Assembly (NCBI GenBank): GCA_021159265.1
Contig: JAGGSD010000344.1
Location: 1 to 5,699, forward strand
Direction: 5' to 3'
Length of the DNA stretch: 5,699 bases
From: Syntrophobacterales bacterium
GTDB taxonomy: Bacteria; Desulfobacterota; Syntrophia; Syntrophales; UBA6807
A program made the position numbers and the translations under genes. This document shows positions 1 to 5,693 of this stretch, piece by piece; the first letter of the stretch is position 1, and every line of letters starts with the position of its first letter. The notes beneath the pieces were generated by a model, which saw only the letters and a list, made by a program, of their open reading frames with translations, searched no databases and had not been told where the DNA came from.

Positions 1-142
1 TTGAGAATAAAAAGCGTGGTCTTTGAGAATAAAAGCGTGGTCTTTGAGAATAAAAGCGTGGTCTTTGAGAATAAAAAGCGTGGTCTTTGAGAATAAAAAG
101 CGTGGTCTTTGAGAATAAAAGCGTGGTCTTTGAGAATAAAAA
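1..142. repeat. 21/22-bp tandem repeat array, about 6.6 copies
   Basis: Six head-to-tail units occupy 1-21, 22-42, 43-63, 64-85, 86-107 and 108-128, and a partial seventh unit occupies 129-142. Each unit is TTTGAGAATAAAA, an optional extra A, then GCGTGGTC. The only variation seen is the length of the A run, which gives 21- or 22-bp units; the first copy lacks one leading T, so the array probably continues left of the window. There are no unique spacers, so this is a minisatellite and not a CRISPR array. Because the unit length alternates between 21 and 22, no single reading frame passes through the array. It joins directly to the degenerate comM-like sequence that starts at 143. Confidence 0.95.
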
Positions 143-651
143 TCGCCCGCTGATCTTAGAGCTGTAAGGGTTTCCGAAACTGGACAAGTATTTGACTATA
201 TATATTAGACTAATATATATGACTATAAGAGAGACTGTGATTTTTGCAAAATCACTCCCCCTGTCTGTGGTTGTTCTTATTTTAATTTCATCACTTATGT
301 TTTTCCCTCTACAAAATAGCTTTCCGATTTTAATGTTTGATGTATATTGTTTATGCTTAGACGATATTTTTTTATCTCCTGACTTTGTGTTTTGAGCTTT
401 TACTTTTATCCAGAGATCACATTTATGGGCTTGACCGTTCTTCCCTGCTTTGTTATTTTGTGCTCTTGATCGGAATACAGGGTTCTCAGGATCGGGATTT
501 TCATTCCGAGTATGTTGAGGGAGTCCTCCGTCCATGACCGGGGAATGAATATTCCGTAACACGACGTGACAGTTTGCTTTATAAATGTTGTAATATCGGG
601 ATGTTATTGGGACGGGTGGGATAGAGCAAGATATGTCGCTCTTACTGTTAT
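143..651 (+). pseudogene. comM: degenerate remnant of the N-terminal half of ComM/YifB (509 bases without an intact gene)
   Basis: No intact gene is visible here, but short peptides typical of the ComM/YifB N-terminal half appear in order. SPADLR, followed further on by FD, lies at 143-196 (family: APADIKKEG...FDLPIA). ELLLL lies at 394-408 (family NLLLIG, before Walker A). FHS then VEGVLRP lie at 499-534 (family KIHSVAGLLPP). VTRR lies at 556-567 (family LVTRRPFRSPHH). From about 361 these pieces share the frame of the intact downstream half, broken by TGA at 535-537 and TAG at 622-624; earlier stops in that frame are TAA 331 and TAG 358. The Walker A motif GPPGSGKT cannot be found. The peptide matches are seen directly, the family motifs are from general knowledge, and the assignment as a decayed comM is inference. 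Low-quality consensus at a contig end is the main alternative. Confidence 0.45.
198..220. repeat. perfect AT-only palindrome, 10-bp arms
   Basis: The arm ATATATATTA (198-207) and its exact reverse complement TAATATATAT (211-220) flank a GAC loop. GACTA occurs three times at 13-14-bp spacing (194, 208, 221), so the palindrome is also part of a short direct-repeat pattern. It lies inside the degenerate region and has no visible promoter or terminator partner. It could extrude as a cruciform or simply be the product of local AT-rich duplication. Confidence 0.7.
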
Positions 652-1302
652 TTGCTCCTTTTGCCCCACAATGGAGTTTTATTTTTGGATGAACTTCCTG
701 AGTTCAGGAGAAATGCTCTGGAAACATTAAGACAGCCACTGGAAGATGGTTTTGTTACCATTGCCAGAGTCTCTGCAACTGTAACCTTCCCGGCCAAGTT
801 TATGCTTGTGGCGGCGATGAATCCGTGCCCTTGCGGGTATTTCACCGATTCCCAGAGGACATGTACCTGTACGGCGCAACAGATTCGCCAGTACAGATCC
901 AAGATATCAGGCCCCCTACTCGACAGAATCGATATTCATATAGAGGTTCCATCCGTGAGATACAGAGATCTCACGGCGAAATCAACGGGTGAATCGTCTA
1001 ATGACATAAAGAAACATGTAAGCAGGGCACGGAATATTCAAAAAGGGAGATTTGGTAATTCCCGTGTTAATTGTAATGCCCAGATGACGAACAGGCAAAT
1101 CAAGGAATTCTGCCCATTGGATAAGGATTCTCATCGATTGATTGAAATGGCAATAGACAAGCTCGGCCTCAGCGCGCGAGCCTACACAAGAATACTGCGG
1201 GTTGCGCGAACCATAGCTGATCTGGAAGAAGAAAAAAATATTCAATCCCATCATATATCAGAAGCAATTCAATACAGAAGTCTTGATAGAAAAATGATTT
1301 AG
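652..1302 (+). pseudogene. comM: ComM/YifB-type Mg-chelatase-like AAA+ ATPase, C-terminal half only
   Basis: This intact 216-codon frame encodes the C-terminal part of a protein normally about 500 residues long. ComM is a helicase-like AAA+ protein that promotes branch migration during natural transformation. Numbering from the TTG at 652, visible parts are Walker B (VLFLDE, 9-14), the conserved RQPLEDG (27-33), a sensor-1 region [10 protein letters not shown] (54-63), a cysteine cluster (C59, C61, C71, C73), the arginine-finger segment GPLLDRID (87-94), and the C-terminal Mg-chelatase domain with [10 protein letters not shown] (173-182). Walker A and the whole N-terminal domain are missing, so it should not bind ATP normally. 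The TTG is only the first possible start; the frame is open back to 625 after a TAG, and there is no Shine-Dalgarno sequence, so it is probably not a genuine start. The promoter of the pdxS operon overlaps the 3' end. Family identity is certain; status as a dead fragment is very likely. Confidence 0.88.
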
Positions 1303-1311
1303 TGGTAATAT
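1283..1311 (+). promoter_or_regulatory. predicted sigma70-type promoter of the pdxS operon
   Basis: TTGATA (1283-1288) and TAATAT (1306-1311) are separated by exactly 17 bp. The -35 box matches the consensus in five of six positions and the -10 box in four of six. Transcription would begin near 1318, giving a leader of roughly 55 nt before the pdxS ATG that contains the 1341-1358 hairpin. The -35 box lies within the last codons of the comM fragment. This is a motif reading only, without experimental support. Confidence 0.5.
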
Positions 1312-1340
1312 AAAAAATCAGTCTTCTTATTAAAATATAA

Positions 1341-1364
1341 GGTCAGGCTTCCCTGACCAGGGGG
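1341..1364 (+). promoter_or_regulatory. leader hairpin abutting the pdxS Shine-Dalgarno sequence
   Basis: GGTCAGG (1341-1347) and CCTGACC (1352-1358) form a perfect 7-bp stem with a CTTC loop. The purine-rich AGGGGG (1359-1364) follows with no gap and sits 8 nt before the ATG at 1373, so it is the likely ribosome-binding site. With no run of T after it, the hairpin is a poor intrinsic terminator on this strand. It may stabilise the mRNA 5' end or modulate ribosome access. It does not match any riboswitch class I recognise and is far shorter than known ones. Confidence 0.55.
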
Positions 1365-1372
1365 TGGATAAA

Positions 1373-2257
1373 ATGGAAAAATTTGGAACCTTAGAGGTGA
1401 AATCTGGCTTGGCCGAGATGTTGAAGGGTGGTGTCATTATGGACGTAACCACTCCCGAACAAGCCAAGATTGCTGAAGATGCGGGCGCTGTTTCAGTCAT
1501 GGCTCTTGAAAGAGTTCCTGCGGATATCAGAGCTCAGGGAGGAGTTGCCCGAATGACTGATCCAGCTATTATTGAAAAAATAATGGACATCGTATCGATA
1601 CCGGTAATGGCGAAGGTGAGAATCGGGCATTTTGTGGAAGCTCAAATATTAGAATCACTCGGAGTTGACTATATAGATGAAAGTGAGGTCTTGACCCCTG
1701 CCGATGAAAAGTATCATGTCAATAAATGGAAATTCAAGGTACCCTTTGTGTGCGGGGCCACAAACCTCGGAGAGGCCCTGAGAAGAATCGGCGAGGGAGC
1801 CGCTATGATCAGGACTAAAGGGGAGGCGGGCACTGGTAATGTAATTGAAGCGGTTAAGCACATGCGAACGATAAACGATGAGATCTCAAAACTCACTGTC
1901 CTTCCCGAAGAGGAGTTGATGACGGAAGCCAAAAATCTGGGCGCTCCTTATGAATTGGTAAAGATGATTGCCCATGAAAAGAAACTGCCTGTTGTCAACT
2001 TTTCAGCAGGGGGTATCGCCACGCCGGCAGATGCGGCAATGATGATGCAACTCGGAGCAGATGGCGTATTCGTTGGATCGGGCATATTTAAATCCGAAAA
2101 TCCGGCTAAAATGGCTCACGCTATTGTTCAGGCCGTGACTCACTATAATAACCACGATATTCTCGCGAAGGTGTCAAAATCACTTGGAGATGCCATGCCC
2201 GGTCTGGAAATATCAGAAATAGACGAAGAGAATATGCTTCAATCCAGGGGAAATTAG
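1373..2257 (+). CDS. pdxS: pyridoxal 5'-phosphate synthase subunit PdxS (lyase subunit)
   Basis: PdxS is the (beta/alpha)8-barrel synthase subunit of the DXP-independent vitamin B6 pathway. It condenses ribose 5-phosphate, glyceraldehyde 3-phosphate and ammonia from PdxT into PLP in the cytoplasm. The 294-residue product matches the usual family length. Counting from the ATG at 1373 puts the known functional residues exactly where they lie in Bacillus subtilis PdxS: D24 (VIMDV), K81 (VMAKVRIGH) and K149 (IRTKGE). Phosphate-binding glycine motifs are [10 protein letters not shown] and [11 protein letters not shown]. An in-frame GTG at 1364 would add three residues but lies on the Shine-Dalgarno sequence, so the ATG is preferred. 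The gene is first in a four-gene run; ilvE begins 21 bp downstream, and the partner subunit pdxT comes after ilvE. Confidence 0.98.
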   Translation: MEKFGTLEVKSGLAEMLKGGVIMDVTTPEQAKIAEDAGAVSVMALERVPADIRAQGGVARMTDPAIIEKIMDIVSIPVMAKVRIGHFVEAQILESLGVDYIDESEVLTPADEKYHVNKWKFKVPFVCGATNLGEALRRIGEGAAMIRTKGEAGTGNVIEAVKHMRTINDEISKLTVLPEEELMTEAKNLGAPYELVKMIAHEKKLPVVNFSAGGIATPADAAMMMQLGADGVFVGSGIFKSENPAKMAHAIVQAVTHYNNHDILAKVSKSLGDAMPGLEISEIDEENMLQSRGN

Positions 2258-2278
2258 ATAGAAAGGGAGAAACGGGAT

Positions 2279-3355
2279 ATGGAAATCAATATTACCAGAG
2301 TTGCGCCGGAGGAAATGAAATCTAAACCGGTAAATGAGGATAAACTGGGCTTTGGGAAACTTTTTTCGGATCATTTTTTTATCATGGAATATAACAATGA
2401 AAAAGGGTGGCATAATGCATCCATAGAACCCTACAGACCCCTGTCACTCGATCCCGCAGCGATGTGTTTCCACTACGGGCAGGAGATCTTCGAAGGAATG
2501 AAGGCCTATAGAGGGAAAGATGATTCTGTCTATCTGTTCAGACCCGAGGAGAATATCAAGCGGATGAACATTTCTGCAAAGAGGCTTTGTATGCCTGAAA
2601 TAGACAGCCATCTCTTTATGGAAGGGATGCAAAAACTGGTAATACTCGAAAAGGACTGGATCCCCCACAGCGCCGGAACATCCCTCTACATCAGACCTGC
2701 CATGATCGCCACGGAGAAAGCTCTCGGGGTACATCCTTCCTCTGAATATATTTTCTACATCATCGTAGGCCCTGTGGGAGCATACTACCCGGAAGGTTTC
2801 AGCCCCACAAAAATCTATGTGAGTGAGGAATTTGTAAGATCGGTACGCGGAGGAGTAGGATTTTGTAAAGCCGCAGGTAATTATGCCGCGAGTCTTTATG
2901 CAAGTGAAAAAGCAGCTAAGCTGGGCTACACACAGGTATTGTGGCTTGATGCCCTGGAAATGAAATATGTTGAAGAGGTTGGAACGAGCAATATTTTTTT
3001 TCTCATCGGTGATGAATTAATTACTCCTCCCCTCTCGGGAAGTATACTTTCAGGTGTCACCCGCGATTCGGTAATCCGCCTGGCAAAACATTGGGGAATC
3101 AAAGTTTCAGAAAGGCCGTTGTCAATAGACAAGATCCTTGATGCCTGTTCGGATGGAACCCTGAAAGATTGCTTTGCTTCCGGAACTGCAGCCATAGTTT
3201 CTCCGATAGGACAAATTTACTACAAGGGAAGAGAGTACGTGATTAACGAAGGCAGAACCGGTGAGCTTACTGAAAAACTGTATAACGAAATACTACAAAT
3301 CCAGTATGGAGAGAAAGAAGATCCCTTCGGCTGGAGGGTAAAGATATCAGATTAA
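2279..3355 (+). CDS. ilvE: branched-chain amino acid aminotransferase (PLP-dependent, fold type IV)
   Basis: The enzyme would transfer the amino group between glutamate/2-oxoglutarate and leucine, isoleucine or valine and their 2-oxo acids, the last step of branched-chain amino acid synthesis. The 358-residue length fits the longer BCAT subgroup (as in eukaryotes and some bacteria) better than the roughly 300-residue E. coli IlvE type. Visible motifs are GQEIFEGMKAYR (67-78), the PLP-binding lysine in CKAAGNYAAS (K197), EEVGTSN (232-238, whose glutamate normally contacts the pyridine nitrogen), SGVTRDS (258-264) and ASGTAA (300-305). An AAGGGAG ribosome-binding site (2263-2269) lies 9 nt before the ATG. 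It sits 21 bp after pdxS and 36 bp before pdxT, so it is probably co-transcribed with the synthase that makes its cofactor. Exact substrate preference cannot be read from the sequence. Confidence 0.95.
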   Translation: MEINITRVAPEEMKSKPVNEDKLGFGKLFSDHFFIMEYNNEKGWHNASIEPYRPLSLDPAAMCFHYGQEIFEGMKAYRGKDDSVYLFRPEENIKRMNISAKRLCMPEIDSHLFMEGMQKLVILEKDWIPHSAGTSLYIRPAMIATEKALGVHPSSEYIFYIIVGPVGAYYPEGFSPTKIYVSEEFVRSVRGGVGFCKAAGNYAASLYASEKAAKLGYTQVLWLDALEMKYVEEVGTSNIFFLIGDELITPPLSGSILSGVTRDSVIRLAKHWGIKVSERPLSIDKILDACSDGTLKDCFASGTAAIVSPIGQIYYKGREYVINEGRTGELTEKLYNEILQIQYGEKEDPFGWRVKISD

Positions 3356-3391
3356 CTCTTCAAAAAATACTCCAATTAAACTTAAAAAATT

Positions 3392-3967
3392 ATGATAGTA
3401 GGTGTTTTGGCCCTTCAGGGCGCCTTTCGCGAACATATAGCAATGTTGAGACAATACAATGTAAATGCGAAGGAGATAAGATTGCCTTCTCAATTACAAG
3501 ATACTGATGGTCTTATTATTCCGGGGGGTGAAAGCACGACGATTTCAAAGCTTATTGAAGAGTACTGTTTTACCGATAGGATAAAAGAATATTCTTTGTC
3601 TGGGAAACCCATCTTTGGAACATGCGCGGGATCAATTCTCCTTGCGGATAAAATAGAGGGCAGGAAACAGGATTTTCTTAACCTTATTGATATCGACATC
3701 AGAAGAAATGCCTATGGCCGCCAGGTTGCGAGCAGAGAAATTGAATTAGATGTAGAATTTCTGAGGCCCGATCCTTTCAGGGCAATATTTATTAGGGCCC
3801 CAATAATTGAAAGTATGGGGCCGGATGTAATCCCCTTTGCCTGGTATAATAACAGCGTAGTGTTAGCCAGACAAGACAATATTCTTGTATCCACGTTTCA
3901 TCCGGAACTTACCCGGGATGAAAGGATTCACGGGTATTTTTTGAATATGGTTCGCTATAAGGTATGA
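3392..3967 (+). CDS. pdxT: pyridoxal 5'-phosphate synthase subunit PdxT (glutaminase subunit)
   Basis: PdxT is the class I glutamine amidotransferase that hydrolyses glutamine and channels ammonia to PdxS. The 191-residue product is of normal length. Visible features are the N-terminal GVLALQGAFREH (4-15), PGGEST (44-49), the nucleophile C78 in FGTCAG, the NAYGRQ segment (106-111), and the catalytic His-Glu pair H170 and E172 in STFHPELTRD. The expected triad is therefore complete. The ATG at 3392 gives the usual family N-terminus but has no recognisable Shine-Dalgarno sequence; the 36 bp before it are AT-rich. The stop codon overlaps the lolA start as ATGA. The gene is separated from pdxS by ilvE, unlike the commonly adjacent pdxST pair. 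Confidence 0.97.
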   Translation: MIVGVLALQGAFREHIAMLRQYNVNAKEIRLPSQLQDTDGLIIPGGESTTISKLIEEYCFTDRIKEYSLSGKPIFGTCAGSILLADKIEGRKQDFLNLIDIDIRRNAYGRQVASREIELDVEFLRPDPFRAIFIRAPIIESMGPDVIPFAWYNNSVVLARQDNILVSTFHPELTRDERIHGYFLNMVRYKV

Positions 3968-4695
3968 TGTGTAAATTCTCCAGAACGTTCCGTAAGCTGC
4001 AAATTAGGGCAAAAATCCACAAATATACATACAGCCCGGTTTGTAAAAGATTAATAATTATTCTGGCGCTCATTTTTCCGGTCGCTCCGGTATTTGCAGA
4101 ACCTTTACCACTTGATCAGCTTGTAGAAAAGGTACAGGCGCGGTATGAACAGACAGGGGATTTAGTGGCCCGGTTCGTACAGGATGCGACGATTAAATCT
4201 GTAAACCAGACATTGACTGAAGAAGGCACCGTTTATTTCAAAAAACCTCAAAGAATGCTTTGGGATTACAGCAAGCCATCTCACAAAAAACTGGTCATCA
4301 ACCCCCGGAAAGCTTGGCTGTACATACCCGATGATAACCTCGTTTATATACAGGATGCCAAAAAACTTCTCACGTCCAGGATAACAGTAAAATTTATCGC
4401 GGGTATCGGAAAATTAAAAGGTGATTTTAAGATAACTTCTACTCCAGAAAATTATATAGATGAGGAAGGGAATTATCTGCTTTCCCTAATCCCTTATAGT
4501 AAAGAGATGGGTATAGAAAAACTATTTATGAAGATAAATAAAGATACTTTTGATGTGATGAATTTTACATTTAGTGACATTTACGGCAATACAACCAAAC
4601 TTACTTTAACAAAAATGAAAATAAATAATAATTTTCCTGACAACATGTTCTATTTTACCCCCCCTGCAGGAACGCAAATATTCGAGGTTCCATGA
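3964..4695 (+). CDS. lolA: outer membrane lipoprotein carrier protein LolA family
   Basis: LolA is a periplasmic chaperone that carries lipoproteins from the LolCDE transporter to the outer membrane. The 243-residue product has a hydrophobic signal core (about 30-41, LIIILALIFPVA) and a likely signal peptidase I site after VFA at 45. The mature part shows LolA-like features: DLVARFVQ, EEGTVYFKKPQRMLWDY, the beta-rich KLVINPRKAWLYIPDDN segment and YFTPPAGT near the end. The n-region before the hydrophobic core is about 29 residues and very basic, longer than usual, yet no ATG, GTG or TTG lies between the start and the core. The start overlaps the pdxT stop by 4 bp, implying translational coupling; ATG at 3967 is an equivalent alternative. 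A general LolA-like fold is sure; canonical Lol-pathway function is likely. Confidence 0.9.
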   Translation: MMCKFSRTFRKLQIRAKIHKYTYSPVCKRLIIILALIFPVAPVFAEPLPLDQLVEKVQARYEQTGDLVARFVQDATIKSVNQTLTEEGTVYFKKPQRMLWDYSKPSHKKLVINPRKAWLYIPDDNLVYIQDAKKLLTSRITVKFIAGIGKLKGDFKITSTPENYIDEEGNYLLSLIPYSKEMGIEKLFMKINKDTFDVMNFTFSDIYGNTTKLTLTKMKINNNFPDNMFYFTPPAGTQIFEVP

Positions 4696-4711
4696 TCCTG
4701 GGCGGAATCGG

Positions 4712-4730
4712 GGGATAGGTATGCTGTCCC
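4712..4730. terminator. weak stem-loop between the convergent lolA and vapC genes
   Basis: GGGATA (4712-4717) can pair with TGTCCC (4725-4730), including one G-U pair, around a 7-nt loop. It lies in the 47-bp gap between two convergent stop codons, where a bidirectional terminator would be useful. There is no clean T run on either side, so the call rests mostly on position. Confidence 0.25.
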
Positions 4731-4742
4731 TGAAATTTATAG

Positions 4743-5114
4743 TTATTTCTTGAAATACTTCACATCGTCTATATCCTTAAAATGTGAATCTTGAGTCCAG
4801 ATGGTAGCCTCGAATTCTTTTGCTGTTGCGAGAATAATACTGTCAGCCATTGGAACCTTGTGCTCAAGACTTATTTTTGAGGCAGCAATCGCCATAGAAT
4901 CTGTTAGATCCACAACCCTTCCTTTTCGCATAGCAACGGCTGCCTGTAACGCTTCATTCTCGCTGGACTCTCGAAGAACTACCTTGAAGACTTCATATAT
5001 CGTTACCGTTGGAACAACAAGCGAATCCGTGTCAGTCAAAGGTGCCAGGAAATGTTTGGCATTCGGCTCATCTGCGAAGTATGCAAGCCAGCCAGAAGAA
5101 TCGACGATATTCAT
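4743..5114 (-). CDS. vapC: VapC-type PIN-domain ribonuclease toxin
   Basis: This is a predicted Mg-dependent endoribonuclease toxin, held inactive by the antitoxin encoded just upstream. The 123-residue product is a single PIN domain with the acidic residues expected for metal binding: D5 (IVDSSGW), E41 (IYEVFK), D91 (MADSIILATA) and D109 (WTQDSHF). The ATG at 5112-5114 overlaps the antitoxin stop as ATGA, and GAGGAA (minus strand, 5123-5128) is a good ribosome-binding site 8 nt upstream. VapC toxins commonly cut tRNA or rRNA, but the target cannot be predicted from this sequence. It converges on lolA with a 47-bp gap. The open frame on the opposite strand across 4801-5157 is a shadow of this gene. 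Confidence 0.94.
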   Translation of the reverse strand: MNIVDSSGWLAYFADEPNAKHFLAPLTDTDSLVVPTVTIYEVFKVVLRESSENEALQAAVAMRKGRVVDLTDSMAIAASKISLEHKVPMADSIILATAKEFEATIWTQDSHFKDIDDVKYFKK

Positions 5115-5317
5115 AATCTATCTTCCTCACGTTCGAATTCAGTATTTATGCCTTTAAGGAATCCGCGAAGCTCTTTAATATCTCGTTCCGGAATAAGTTC
5201 GATCCGCCTCCCATATTCTACAACCTGCATTTTTTGACCGGGGCGAAGACGCAAAGCCTCCCTGACTGCTTTTGGTATAACGACTTGATATTTTGGTGAT
5301 ACGGTTACGGTATGCAT
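5111..5317 (-). CDS. vapB: AbrB/MazE-type (SpoVT-AbrB fold) antitoxin of the VapBC pair
   Basis: The 68-residue product has an N-terminal swapped-hairpin DNA-binding domain (about 1-45: VTVSPKYQVVIPKAVREALRL, then LRPGQKMQVVEYG) and a charged C-terminal tail (about 46-68) of the sort that wraps around a PIN toxin. Antitoxins of this kind neutralise the toxin and repress their own promoter. A longer frame opens at a TTG at 5377, but that TTG is the first half of the TTGACA -35 box, so it cannot be in the mRNA. The ATG at 5315-5317 is chosen because GGGGG (5325-5329) lies 7 nt upstream and the protein then begins as AbrB-type antitoxins normally do. The stop overlaps the vapC start by 4 bp. Confidence 0.9.
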   Translation of the reverse strand: MHTVTVSPKYQVVIPKAVREALRLRPGQKMQVVEYGRRIELIPERDIKELRGFLKGINTEFEREEDRL

Positions 5318-5348
5318 GTCGAGACCCCCATCGATATTATTTCGTATT

Positions 5349-5377
5349 ACAATAACATGAACGATAAGGTTTGTCAA
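5349..5377 (-). promoter_or_regulatory. predicted sigma70-type promoter of the vapBC operon
   Basis: On the minus strand a perfect TTGACA (5377-5372) is followed after 17 bp by TATTGT (5354-5349). Transcription would start near 5342, leaving about 25 nt before the antitoxin ATG. A 5-bp inverted repeat, TTATT (5337-5341) with AATAA (5351-5355), spans the -10 box and start point. It is a possible site for autoregulation by the antitoxin, though its arms are short and the region is AT-rich. Confidence 0.65.
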
Positions 5378-5495
5378 TTTTATTGATGGGTATTAAGGGG
5401 GGCTGCGCAAGCGGATAACAAACTCTGTAAGGCGCCGATTATTGTGTTTCGAGGCTGGCGGGTTTGCCCAGACTCAATCTTTAATAACGATTAGC

Positions 5496-5631
5496 TCGGA
5501 CCATGATTCCTCAGATACTTTCCTGAAAACCTTAGAACCACTTTTGGGAACCCAAATGGTAGTTCTAAGGACAAAACAAAATCTTTTTCTAACACATTTA
5601 TACATTATTTCAATTAGTTGTTTTGGTCCGA
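5496..5631. repeat. 8-bp inverted repeat pair enclosing 120 bp
   Basis: TCGGACCA (5496-5503) and its exact reverse complement TGGTCCGA (5624-5631) bound a 136-bp segment that contains the 5530-5570 hairpin near its centre. They could be the termini of a small miniature element, but I see no flanking direct repeat, and 8 bp could arise by chance. Confidence 0.35.
5530..5570. repeat. strong 41-nt imperfect palindrome (REP-like hairpin)
   Basis: The outer arms CCTTAGAAC (5530-5538) and GTTCTAAGG (5562-5570) are a perfect 9-bp match, and the inner arms TTTGGG and CCCAAA form a 6-bp stem capped by AA. Between the two stems lies a small asymmetric internal loop. On the minus strand the stem is followed by TTTTC, so it could act as an intrinsic terminator for a transcript entering from the right. 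Equally it may be a dispersed extragenic palindrome. Copy number elsewhere in the genome is unknown. Confidence 0.75.
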
Positions 5632-5672
5632 CCCCACTAAATCGTGAAATTTGGCCTCATGCTTTTCTCCCG

Positions 5673-5693
5673 AATTTCTAATTTCCAATTTCA
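5673..5693. repeat. three tandem copies of the heptamer AATTTCN
   Basis: AATTTCT (5673-5679), AATTTCC (5680-5686) and AATTTCA (5687-5693) are contiguous 7-bp units that differ only at the last base. The tract ends 6 bp before the window edge. No gene overlaps it. Confidence 0.7.

Noticed and set aside
1..142. Repeat array considered as CRISPR
   Set aside because: Units are directly contiguous with no spacers and there is no cas gene.
192..395. 67-codon plus-strand open frame starting at TTG
   Set aside because: It has no ribosome-binding site, no recognisable domain and an AT-rich hydrophobic composition. It begins inside the AT palindrome region, and the sequence is better explained as degenerate comM DNA.
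542..555. GGAAT-GAAT-ATTCC small palindrome
   Set aside because: The arms are only 5 bp and it lies in the degenerate region near the VTRR remnant. It has no associated promoter and is likely chance.
648..902. 84-codon minus-strand open frame
   Set aside because: It is antisense to the well-conserved ComM C-terminal half and has no motifs of its own.
1364..1372. GTG at 1364 as the pdxS start (297 residues)
   Set aside because: The GTG overlaps the Shine-Dalgarno sequence. Starting at ATG 1373 gives 294 residues and puts D24, K81 and K149 at the family's standard positions.
4801..5157. 118-codon plus-strand open frame
   Set aside because: It is antisense to vapC and the end of the antitoxin gene, both of which have clear family residues and ribosome-binding sites.
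5408..5420. AGCGGATAACAA, resembling half of the E. coli lac operator or a cloning-vector primer site
   Set aside because: Only about 12 bases match, the other half of the operator is absent, and no vector sequence flanks it. Chance is sufficient.
5396..5480. GC-richer patch considered as a tRNA or integron attC site
   Set aside because: No acceptor stem, anticodon arm or T-arm can be folded consistently, and the RYYYAAC/GTTRRRY pair of an attC site is missing.
5442..5681. 79-codon plus-strand open frame
   Set aside because: It runs through the hairpin and heptamer repeats, has no ribosome-binding site and matches no protein family I recognise.
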